This document shows positions 8,317 to 15,157 of a stretch of 16,937 bases of DNA, one piece after another. The notes below the pieces were generated by a model. The model had not been told where the DNA came from and made no database searches. It saw nothing but the letters and a program-made list of their open reading frames with translations. Position 1 is the first letter of the stretch. Each line of letters starts with the position of its first letter. Origin of the DNA: Verrucomicrobiota bacterium (lineage in GTDB: Bacteria; Verrucomicrobiota; Verrucomicrobiia; Opitutales; Seribacteraceae); assembly GCA_014382645.1 (NCBI GenBank), contig JACNJI010000231.1:1-16937 (forward strand), read 5' to 3'. The translations under genes and the position numbers were made by a program.

Positions 8317-8781
8317 ATGGCCACGAAAAAGAAACTAGATGTCTCCGAAGACTTCTCCATCCCCACTCTGTCCGATGAGTCAACCGACCTCGGTGAAATC
8401 AAAATCAACAACAGCGTGGTTGCAGGCATCGTCCGTTTGGCTACCAAATCGGTTCAAGGAGTGGTATCAGTAGGAGGTGGCGGTGTCGTTGAAGGAATCA
8501 CCGATTTCTTTTCCAAAAAAGAATCAGAGCGAGGGGTTAAGGTATCAGAAACTGAACCTACTGGTGGCTACCAAATCGAAGTTCGAGTGGTCTTAGAATT
8601 CGGAGTCGACTTGGCCAAGACGGGTTTCGCCATTCAGGAAAGCATCAGGGATCAGATTCTAGCGATGACTGGAAACCCCGCGTCAAAAATTGACGTTATT
8701 ATAGACGACATCAAAATGGATGCTTCTGAAGAAAAAGATGAGTTGTCGGACTACTATGTGGACGGACAGTCAGCCGGCTAA
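8317..8781 (+). CDS. Asp23/Gls24 family envelope protein
   Basis: A 154-residue soluble protein with the Asp23/Gls24 fold signature. DLGEIKINNSVVAGIVRLAT (about residues 25-44) is the usual first strand and helix, followed by the Gly-rich turn GVVSVGGGG, then YQIEVRVVLEFGVDLAKTGF (about 85-104), the amphiphilic helix IQESIRDQI, and a final strand IDVIIDDI. In Staphylococcus, Asp23 is an abundant protein tethered to the membrane by AmaP and linked to cell-envelope stress; other family members often lie beside accB-accC in Firmicutes. The Lys-rich N terminus and acidic C terminus lack membrane segments. It starts seven bases after accC and is followed by a one-TM gene that may be its anchor. 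The exact role in Gram-negatives is not established. Confidence 0.88.
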   Translation: MATKKKLDVSEDFSIPTLSDESTDLGEIKINNSVVAGIVRLATKSVQGVVSVGGGGVVEGITDFFSKKESERGVKVSETEPTGGYQIEVRVVLEFGVDLAKTGFAIQESIRDQILAMTGNPASKIDVIIDDIKMDASEEKDELSDYYVDGQSAG

Positions 8782-8804
8782 ATCTCACCCCCCTCGAGTT
8801 CCTT

Positions 8805-9254
8805 ATGGAAATCATTTGCACCCAGATTCTTCCCTCGGAAATATGGGAACTCACTTTCTCCGAGGCCATACGCGAACCCTTCTACCAAGCAGCCTCGGCA
8901 CTACTATTTTTTGTACTCTTATTGCTGTATCTGTTACGGAAGTTTCGACGCGAACTCATTCTCGCATTTTCAGACGAAGAAGGAGCCGTACAAATCACCC
9001 CAAACGCACTTCACGAACTCGTCCGAAAATATTGTGAAGACCTAGATGCCGTTCACTCCCCTACTACGAAAATTGTACACCTTCGGGGAAAACTTCGTCT
9101 ACATGTGCGTCTCAGGGTGGACGCCGACTGTAATATCAAAGAAACTCGATCAGCCCTTCGCGAACGTGTTGAGCTTGTCCTCGTTGGTAATCTCGGTCTT
9201 AAGAATTTCGGAGGAGTAGACGTCGTCGTCAAAGGGTTCCGTGAGAACAAATAG
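8805..9254 (+). CDS. Putative Asp23-anchor (AmaP-like) one-TM protein
   Basis: A 149-residue protein with a short N-terminal region, one strong transmembrane helix (about residues 30-46, ASALLFFVLLLLYLLRK), a basic stop-transfer patch (RKFRREL), and a C-terminal domain of about 100 residues with alternating strand/helix character (QITPNALHELVRKYC; KLRLHVRLRVDADCNIKE; RVELVLVGNLGLKNFGGVDVVVKGF). The topology and C-terminal pattern resemble AmaP, the membrane anchor of Asp23, whose soluble part is itself Asp23-like. Adjacency to the Asp23 gene (23 bases) supports this. Similarity is at pattern level, so it could be a diverged Gls24-like membrane protein without anchoring function. It is the last plus-strand gene before a convergent gcvT. 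Confidence 0.6.
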   Translation: MEIICTQILPSEIWELTFSEAIREPFYQAASALLFFVLLLLYLLRKFRRELILAFSDEEGAVQITPNALHELVRKYCEDLDAVHSPTTKIVHLRGKLRLHVRLRVDADCNIKETRSALRERVELVLVGNLGLKNFGGVDVVVKGFRENK

Positions 9255-9326
9255 TCCCAAAAGGGAGACATTGAATGGCTTGATCTGAGCGCCATCTGTC
9301 GAGCACCCCTAGTATAACGAGTCGAT

Positions 9327-10496
9327 TTAGCGACGAAGGGCAGGTTTTCCGATGGAGATCGATACGGAGCGACCTCTAACCTTTGCGCCCCAACCCTGAT
9401 TCATTCGTTGAGCCCAGTATTCAGATTGGAACCAAGCGGTCCCGATTGGTTTACCCAACAAAGGCGAGTAACCACCAGACGTAACCCTACCGACTGCAAT
9501 ATCCTCAAACATAATGGCGTCACCCTCCCTAGGGATTCTACGGTCTTCCACGACATAATGCCCCAATCGACCGGCTGGGCCATCCTCCTTTTCCGCGAGC
9601 AAGGCTTCACATCCCACGAAACCTCTTGGCTTATCCCACTTCACCGACCATCCCAAACCTGCTTGAATGGGAGTAATCTGGGCAGACAGTTCGTGCCCAT
9701 GCAAAGGCAGCCCGGCCTCGAGACGAAGACTATCGCGTGCAGCCAAGCCAGCCCAGCGAAGTCCATAAGATTCGCCCGACGCCACAAGAGCATCTGCCCA
9801 AGAGTTAAGGGCCTCGCTCCGGCAATAGATCTCGAAACCATCCTCTCCAGTATAACCGCTACGAGCTAAAAGTACGGGAGAGTCAAAGACATCAACCTCC
9901 ATGAAATGCATCTTGCCAATAACACTGAGGTCCACGCCCGCGGATTGTGAGACAATTGCCAATGCATCCGGACCTTGGACGGCAAGCTGACCGTATTTCT
10001 GCGACAGATCAACCACTTCACAGGCAAAGCTAGTCGCGAGATTTTTCAAGTAATCAAAGTCTGTTTCAACATTCGAAGCATTGACGCATAAAAGATAGTC
10101 ATCCTTGCTTCTTTTGTAGGCAATAAGGTCATCAATCACGCCGCCGGTCTCGTCACACATGGGAGAATAGACAGCTTGACCGACGTCTACAGTGGAAATC
10201 CAATTGGTTAGGGCATAGTCAAGAAATAGACCGGCATCGCGGCCAAGCACTTGAATTTCACCCATGTGGCTAACATCGAAGATCGCTGCCGCTTTACGGG
10301 CGGACATGTGCTCCTCTACCGAACTGCCATATGCAATCGGCATTTCCCATGATGCAAATGTTGTGAATTTTGCTCCCAAGTCTTCGTGGAAATCTCGAAG
10401 AGCAAGCGTTCTCAGGTCAAGTGTTAGGTTCAGGTTTTTCAACAATTTCTTGCGTTCGCAGTTATAGGATGGTTGGATAGTAAAGAATTGACTCAA
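9327..10496 (-). CDS. gcvT: Aminomethyltransferase (glycine cleavage system T protein)
   Basis: The T protein transfers the methylene group from the aminomethyl-lipoyl arm of GcvH to tetrahydrofolate, releasing ammonia. The 389 residues contain the family's landmarks in order: LGAKFTTFASWEMPIAYGS (40-58), FDVSHMGEI (73-81), GGVIDDLIAYK (118-128), LLCVNASNVETD (135-146), AVQGPDALAIV (172-182), GYTGEDGFEIY (214-224), GLAARDSLRLEAGLPLHGHEL (start 250), PIQAGLGWSVKW (276-287), and GRVTSGGYSPLLGKPIG (336-352). The start is uncertain: TTG 10496 gives an N-terminal extension of about 20 residues relative to E. coli GcvT, while TTG 10445 or 10442 would give a closer fit; none has a clear Shine-Dalgarno. 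It is the only minus-strand gene, with no gcvH or gcvP nearby, so those genes must lie elsewhere if the pathway is complete. I saw no glycine riboswitch in its upstream region. Confidence 0.93.
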   Translation of the reverse strand: MSQFFTIQPSYNCERKKLLKNLNLTLDLRTLALRDFHEDLGAKFTTFASWEMPIAYGSSVEEHMSARKAAAIFDVSHMGEIQVLGRDAGLFLDYALTNWISTVDVGQAVYSPMCDETGGVIDDLIAYKRSKDDYLLCVNASNVETDFDYLKNLATSFACEVVDLSQKYGQLAVQGPDALAIVSQSAGVDLSVIGKMHFMEVDVFDSPVLLARSGYTGEDGFEIYCRSEALNSWADALVASGESYGLRWAGLAARDSLRLEAGLPLHGHELSAQITPIQAGLGWSVKWDKPRGFVGCEALLAEKEDGPAGRLGHYVVEDRRIPREGDAIMFEDIAVGRVTSGGYSPLLGKPIGTAWFQSEYWAQRMNQGWGAKVRGRSVSISIGKPALRR

Positions 10497-10570
10497 TGAG
10501 AACCCAAACGGGAAAACGCAATATTAACCTGCGGGGTACTTCATCCTCAAGCCATAACATCCGTTCCAAT

Positions 10571-10579
10571 TGCTATATT
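10571..10579 (+). promoter_or_regulatory. Possible extended -10 promoter for the CNNM gene
   Basis: TGCTATATT (TG-N-TATATT) matches the extended -10 form, with five of six bases of TATAAT. It lies in the gap between the divergent gcvT and CNNM genes. A good -35 element at 17 bases is missing. If real, transcription would begin near 10586, giving a leader of about 70 bases that includes the hairpin at 10622-10648. Confidence 0.25.
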
Positions 10580-10621
10580 TGAATGGGCTGTAACAAAGAC
10601 GGAAACAGTCAAGAAACGTTG

Positions 10622-10648
10622 ATCGCCAATCTATTAGGGCGATTTTTA
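10622..10648 (+). terminator. Hairpin with T-run just before the CNNM gene (attenuator or terminator)
   Basis: ATCGCC (10622-10627) pairs perfectly with GGCGAT (10638-10643) across a ten-base loop, and TTTTT follows on the plus strand. This is a modest intrinsic-terminator shape placed only nine bases before the ATG at 10657. As the stem sits inside the leader of that gene, it may be an attenuator or block its ribosome binding site; it may equally end a transcript antisense to gcvT. In the minus direction no T-run follows. Confidence 0.35.
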
Positions 10649-10656
10649 TTTCAAGG

Positions 10657-11748
10657 ATGAATTTACTCCCTGACCTAATTGCAGCAATCACGCTGACGAT
10701 TGGGATATCCGCCCTTTGCTCGACCTTGGAAGCAATGATCCTGAGCATAACGCCCGTCGAAATCGAGTCCTTGAAGAAAAAGTCTTCCCGAAAAGGCGAA
10801 ATACTTGAGAGATACCGAGATGAAATCGAGGAAACGATGTCTTCCATCCTAAGCCTCAACACAATAGCGAACACTCTTGGAGCCACACTGGTTGGGGGAC
10901 TAGCCGAGAAAGCCTTTGGAGATGGCGGCAACAGCTTGCTGGTATTTGCCGGTGGAATGACATTGGGCATTCTTTTCTTCGCAGAAATTATCCCGAAAAA
11001 CATCGCGATGGCCTACCGAGGAGGGCTTCAAGCTAATCTCGTGTATCCGTTAGCCGTCGTCCGCTTCGTAATGACACCCATCTCGAAGATCTGCAAAGCT
11101 ACCGTTAAAGTGGTTGTACCCAAAAACAACGAACGCGAGATTGACGAGGATGAAGAAATAATTCTCTTGGCTCGAAAGGGAGCGAAGGAGGGAAGCCTGT
11201 CCAATAATGAAAGCAACCTTGTTGCGAATGCCCTGCGTCTCGACGATGTTCATGTTCGAGACATAATGACGCCACGGACAGTGGTCACTGCTTTCGAAGA
11301 AGACATGACCGTGGGTGAAGTCTTTACCAAGCATCCAAACATCCCTTTCGCCCGCGTTCCAATATTTGCCGAGACCATTGATTCAGTCACAGGAATAGTA
11401 CGTAGGAGAGATTTGCTTCAGGCTGCGGCGGAAGACAAAGATGAAGTGGTAATCAAAGAACTTGCCCAAGAGGTTGTCTACGTTCCTGAAAACGCTTCTG
11501 CCGACAAAGCTCTCTGCCTTCTCCTTGCTCAGCATAGCCAGCTCGTTGTAGTCGCTGACGAATTTGGTTCCACGGTTGGAGTCCTTGCAATGGAAGATAT
11601 TATCGAAAGCATTCTCGGCCAAGAAATCTTTGAGCACGACGACGTTGCTGTCGACATGCGAGAATTTGCTAGACGCAAAAGTAACATTATCCAACAAGGA
11701 GAAATCGTTACAAACCCACCTTCCGAATTCTCCCCGAAAGAAGCGTAA
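10657..11748 (+). CDS. CNNM/CBS-domain membrane protein (CorC/TlyC-type 'hemolysin')
   Basis: A 363-residue integral membrane protein. The CNNM transmembrane domain covers about residues 5-150, with SALCSTLEAMILSI (18-31), the LNTIANTLGATL helix (67-78) and FAEIIPKNIA (108-117), all characteristic of CNNM/CorB-type magnesium transporters. A pair of CBS domains follows (about 203-262 and 268-325), beginning at VRDIMTPRTVV and with the second ending at DEFGSTVGVLAMEDIIESILGQEI. Family members are often annotated as hemolysins, although several are Mg2+ exporters or transport regulators. The C-terminal CorC_HlyC (transporter-associated) domain found in many relatives is missing; only a polar tail of about 35 residues remains. 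Its stop overlaps the lgt start by one base (TAATG), so the two are likely co-translated. Confidence 0.88.
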   Translation: MNLLPDLIAAITLTIGISALCSTLEAMILSITPVEIESLKKKSSRKGEILERYRDEIEETMSSILSLNTIANTLGATLVGGLAEKAFGDGGNSLLVFAGGMTLGILFFAEIIPKNIAMAYRGGLQANLVYPLAVVRFVMTPISKICKATVKVVVPKNNEREIDEDEEIILLARKGAKEGSLSNNESNLVANALRLDDVHVRDIMTPRTVVTAFEEDMTVGEVFTKHPNIPFARVPIFAETIDSVTGIVRRRDLLQAAAEDKDEVVIKELAQEVVYVPENASADKALCLLLAQHSQLVVVADEFGSTVGVLAMEDIIESILGQEIFEHDDVAVDMREFARRKSNIIQQGEIVTNPPSEFSPKEA

Positions 11749-12587
11749 TGCCAGCCGAAACTCAATACTGGGTTCATGACTTGAGTCCATTTCTGTATAA
11801 ATTCCCAGAGGCGTTTCGCGATTGGGGCCCGGGAGGCATTCGCTGGTACGGAATATCTTATCTCTGCGGCTTTGTCGCCGCTGGCATACTGCTACGACTT
11901 TTTTGGAAAAAAAACCGTAGTCCATACGAACCCGAACAGATTCTAAACCTGCTGACCTTCCAAGTCCTCGGAGTGCTGCTGGGGGGTAGAGTCGGTCATG
12001 CACTGTTATACAACTGGCCGAAACTAATGGAAGACCCCTTGATGCTGTTTCGAGTATGGGAAGGCGGCATGTCGAGCCATGGAGGTTTCATTGGCGTTTG
12101 TATCGCGACACTCTGGTACGCACGTGTATCAAAACAATCCCCTTTCCCGATTGGCGACCTTATCGTATGCGTTGTACCACCTGGACTTTGCTTCGGCAGA
12201 ATTGCCAACTTCATTAATGGAGAGCTTTGGGGACGCCCGACAGAAGTTTCTTGGGCGGTACTCTTTCCACATGCTCCCGATTTTGCCGAGGGGATCGCCC
12301 GGCACCCATCTCAATTGTATGCCGCTGCCCTCGAAGGACTTTTAACTTTCACCTACATTCAATGGCGGTTCTGGAAAACGGATGTTTCCACTCGTGTGCC
12401 GGGAAGATTGTCCGGAGAATTTCTCATCGTATACGCCTTTGCTCGAATTGCCGACGAATTCTTTCGCGAACCGGACGCCTCACTAATTATGGAAATGTCG
12501 CGGGGTCAATTTTACTCACTGTTTCTTGCCGCCGGAGGAATTGCCTTGGTCATGCTGGCGGAAAAGGTCGCGTCGCGAAAACAGTAA
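11748..12587 (+). CDS. lgt: Prolipoprotein diacylglyceryl transferase
   Basis: Lgt moves a diacylglyceryl group from phosphatidylglycerol to the lipobox cysteine of prelipoproteins in the inner membrane, the first step of lipoprotein maturation. The 279 residues form a multi-helix membrane protein with the family's hallmarks: VLLGGRVGHALLYN (76-89), EGGMSSHGGFIG (105-116) with the essential-type His111, the Lgt signature GRIANFINGELWG (150-162), HPSQLYAAALEG (186-197), and the closing RIADEFFREPD (233-243). The ATG overlaps the CNNM stop (TAATG). After it there is a gap of 137 bases to mreB with no clear terminator. Confidence 0.95.
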   Translation: MPAETQYWVHDLSPFLYKFPEAFRDWGPGGIRWYGISYLCGFVAAGILLRLFWKKNRSPYEPEQILNLLTFQVLGVLLGGRVGHALLYNWPKLMEDPLMLFRVWEGGMSSHGGFIGVCIATLWYARVSKQSPFPIGDLIVCVVPPGLCFGRIANFINGELWGRPTEVSWAVLFPHAPDFAEGIARHPSQLYAAALEGLLTFTYIQWRFWKTDVSTRVPGRLSGEFLIVYAFARIADEFFREPDASLIMEMSRGQFYSLFLAAGGIALVMLAEKVASRKQ

Positions 12588-12718
12588 CTGGTGAAAAAAG
12601 GACTGAAACCGTGGGCTATATTTTAGATAAATTTAGCAAAACTCACTCCGACTCTCCCTTTATCTTTGACAGGAGCGGGGAAATTGGGACAAACCGAACA
12701 AGTACAATTAACGATTAA

Positions 12719-13765
<1,047 letters not shown>

Positions 13766-13775
13766 AGCCACAGCC

Positions 13776-14627
13776 TTGGCTAGTGACAAGTCCACCGAGC
13801 GAGCTAAACCGTTCCTAATACTCACTGGCTTTCTAGTAGTCTGGTGGTTGCTCCCCGCTGGGTGGAAATTGGCGACCCGTTCGAGTTTTCAAGAATTTCA
13901 AGCTCCTATCTGGGAGCTGGCATCCAGAGCCGAAGACCTAAGCGAGTACTGGGGCCACCTTTCCGACTCGAAGAAAACCCTAATTGAGAAAGGTCGAGAA
14001 AACGCTAGAGGATCGGCCGCACTCGAGGCCAAGCCGTCCCTTCCACAGATCAAACTCTTGAGAAGCGAAATCACACGCTTGGAAACTGCTCTGTCCATGC
14101 CTCCGGAACCTGGATTCAAAGCAGTTGTGGCAAGAGTAAGCCGGCGGGATTTATCCGCTTGGTGGCAAAACGTAACCTTGCGTAAAGGCGGTGCCAGAAA
14201 TCTCACGGTTGGAGCGGGAGTTGTTTCCGCCAACGGAGTGGCAGGTCGTGTCAGTGAAGTGGGGAACCGATGGGCTACGGTAAGGCTCGTCACCAGCCCG
14301 CAATTTAGGGTTGCAGCTCAATTTGAGGGAGATGACCGTCCCGTCACCTTTCAAGGTGGCGGGATTCCCTTGGGAGGCAAACCTTTCGGCATCGTCCGCA
14401 ACGCACCTCATGACCTTTCCCCCATTGAGGGAAAGCCATTAAGACTCCTTACTTCTTCATTAGGAGGTACCTTTCCCGCAGGAATTGCCATAGGGTTTGT
14501 AAATAAACTCGAAGGAGGGGAAGACGGTCTCTTCAAGAGCGGAAGGGTTGAATTGGACGAACTTTTGGGCAAACTTCGAGAAGTAACCGTTCTATTGCCA
14601 CGAGACGATTCATCCCCCCCCCGATGA
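13776..14627 (+). CDS. mreC: Rod-shape-determining protein MreC
   Basis: MreC is a bitopic periplasmic scaffold that activates PBP2 and links it to MreB and MreD. The 283 residues show an N-terminal transmembrane helix (about 13-28, FLILTGFLVVWWLLPAG), a helical, partly coiled-coil segment (about 40-107), and the double beta-barrel core (about 113-275). The core contains VVARVSRRDLSAWWQNV, GAGVVSANGVAGRVSEVGNR, and TSSLGGTFPAGIAIGFV, the last a conserved MreC pattern. The start is TTG 13776, ten bases after the mreB stop; no good Shine-Dalgarno is visible. The end is unusual: the last codons (SSPPR, stop) run through a C9 tract at 14614-14622 that touches the mreD ATG. Confidence 0.93.
   Translation: MASDKSTERAKPFLILTGFLVVWWLLPAGWKLATRSSFQEFQAPIWELASRAEDLSEYWGHLSDSKKTLIEKGRENARGSAALEAKPSLPQIKLLRSEITRLETALSMPPEPGFKAVVARVSRRDLSAWWQNVTLRKGGARNLTVGAGVVSANGVAGRVSEVGNRWATVRLVTSPQFRVAAQFEGDDRPVTFQGGGIPLGGKPFGIVRNAPHDLSPIEGKPLRLLTSSLGGTFPAGIAIGFVNKLEGGEDGLFKSGRVELDELLGKLREVTVLLPRDDSSPPR
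14614..14622 (+). repeat. C9 homopolymer at the mreC/mreD junction
   Basis: Nine consecutive C residues cover the last sense codons of mreC and end one base before the overlapping mreD ATG (14624). It is the longest C-run I found in the window; the next is C8 at 1233-1240 in gldG. A -1 ribosomal slip, or gain of one C, would place mreC codons in the mreD frame (CCG then ATG) with no stop between them. Loss of one C would instead add a tail of 14 codons or so and end at a TAA. Confidence 0.8.
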
Positions 14628-15157
14628 AAAGGCAAAACCTGTACGCACTTCTCGTCCTGTCGAGTAATTGTCTAGTACTTTTCCTTTTGTTCTCGTGGAA
14701 TGATTACTGGGGGCGATACGGGATTTTCTTTCATTTGCCGGGACTCTTTTTTCTTTTCGGGTCCACTCGATTGAGCAATCGCAACGGAGCGATGGTAGCA
14801 TTTCTTACCGGCTTGCTAATCGACTCCACGACCACAAGCCCCTTTGGTCTACATGCGTTTGGTTTGACATTTTGCCATTTGATCGCCCGTGAAGGAGGTG
14901 AAGGGATGAAGGCAACTCGAGGTCTCAGACCACACATGTATCAACAGGCCGCAAATCTTTTTCTTATCGCTACTCTTTCCATCTCAAGCTTCGCACAATC
15001 AGGAGACACAGCATTTCAAGACCTGCACCGGCTTTCCATCGACATCATTGCGTCACAACTTTTATTGATCCCCCTAGGATCTTGGTTTCTTGCCTTCCAA
15101 AACAACCTGCCTCAATTTGATGGAGTGGAATCGAGCGCACAACCAGTTGCCCAATGA
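14624..15157 (+). CDS. mreD: Rod-shape-determining protein MreD (diverged)
   Basis: A 177-residue polytopic membrane protein at the mreD position between mreC and PBP2. Hydrophobic segments occur at about residues 8-24, 33-46, 56-68, 70-90 (GLLIDSTTTSPFGLHAFGL, the best match to MreD, which usually has GLL.D...GSPLG.H), 110-125 and 138-155. MreD is an inner-membrane partner of MreC and PBP2 whose activity is unknown. The ATG overlaps the mreC stop (ATGA), and the next gene overlaps this stop in the same way. The sequence is diverged and the polar C-terminal tail (ESSAQPVAQ) is unremarkable. The call rests on topology, one motif and position. Confidence 0.8.
   Translation: MKRQNLYALLVLSSNCLVLFLLFSWNDYWGRYGIFFHLPGLFFLFGSTRLSNRNGAMVAFLTGLLIDSTTTSPFGLHAFGLTFCHLIAREGGEGMKATRGLRPHMYQQAANLFLIATLSISSFAQSGDTAFQDLHRLSIDIIASQLLLIPLGSWFLAFQNNLPQFDGVESSAQPVAQ

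Noticed and set aside
9255..9326. Terminator between the Asp23-anchor gene and the convergent gcvT
   Set aside because: TCCC-AAAA-GGGA (9255-9266) has only four pairs and no T-run; the other pairing near the gcvT stop is equally short.
10497..10656. Glycine riboswitch before gcvT
   Set aside because: On the minus strand I saw neither the conserved aptamer cores nor a terminator following them.
11383..12003. 206-codon minus-strand ORF across the CNNM/lgt junction
   Set aside because: It is antisense to two clearly conserved genes, has no recognisable domain, and its composition is that of a shadow frame.
12666..12708. Perfect TTGACA (12666-12671) with TACAAT (12703-12708) as an mreB promoter
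   Set aside because: The two hexamers are 31 bases apart, far from the 16-18 needed, and the sequence 17 bases after TTGACA (ACAAAC) is a poor -10.
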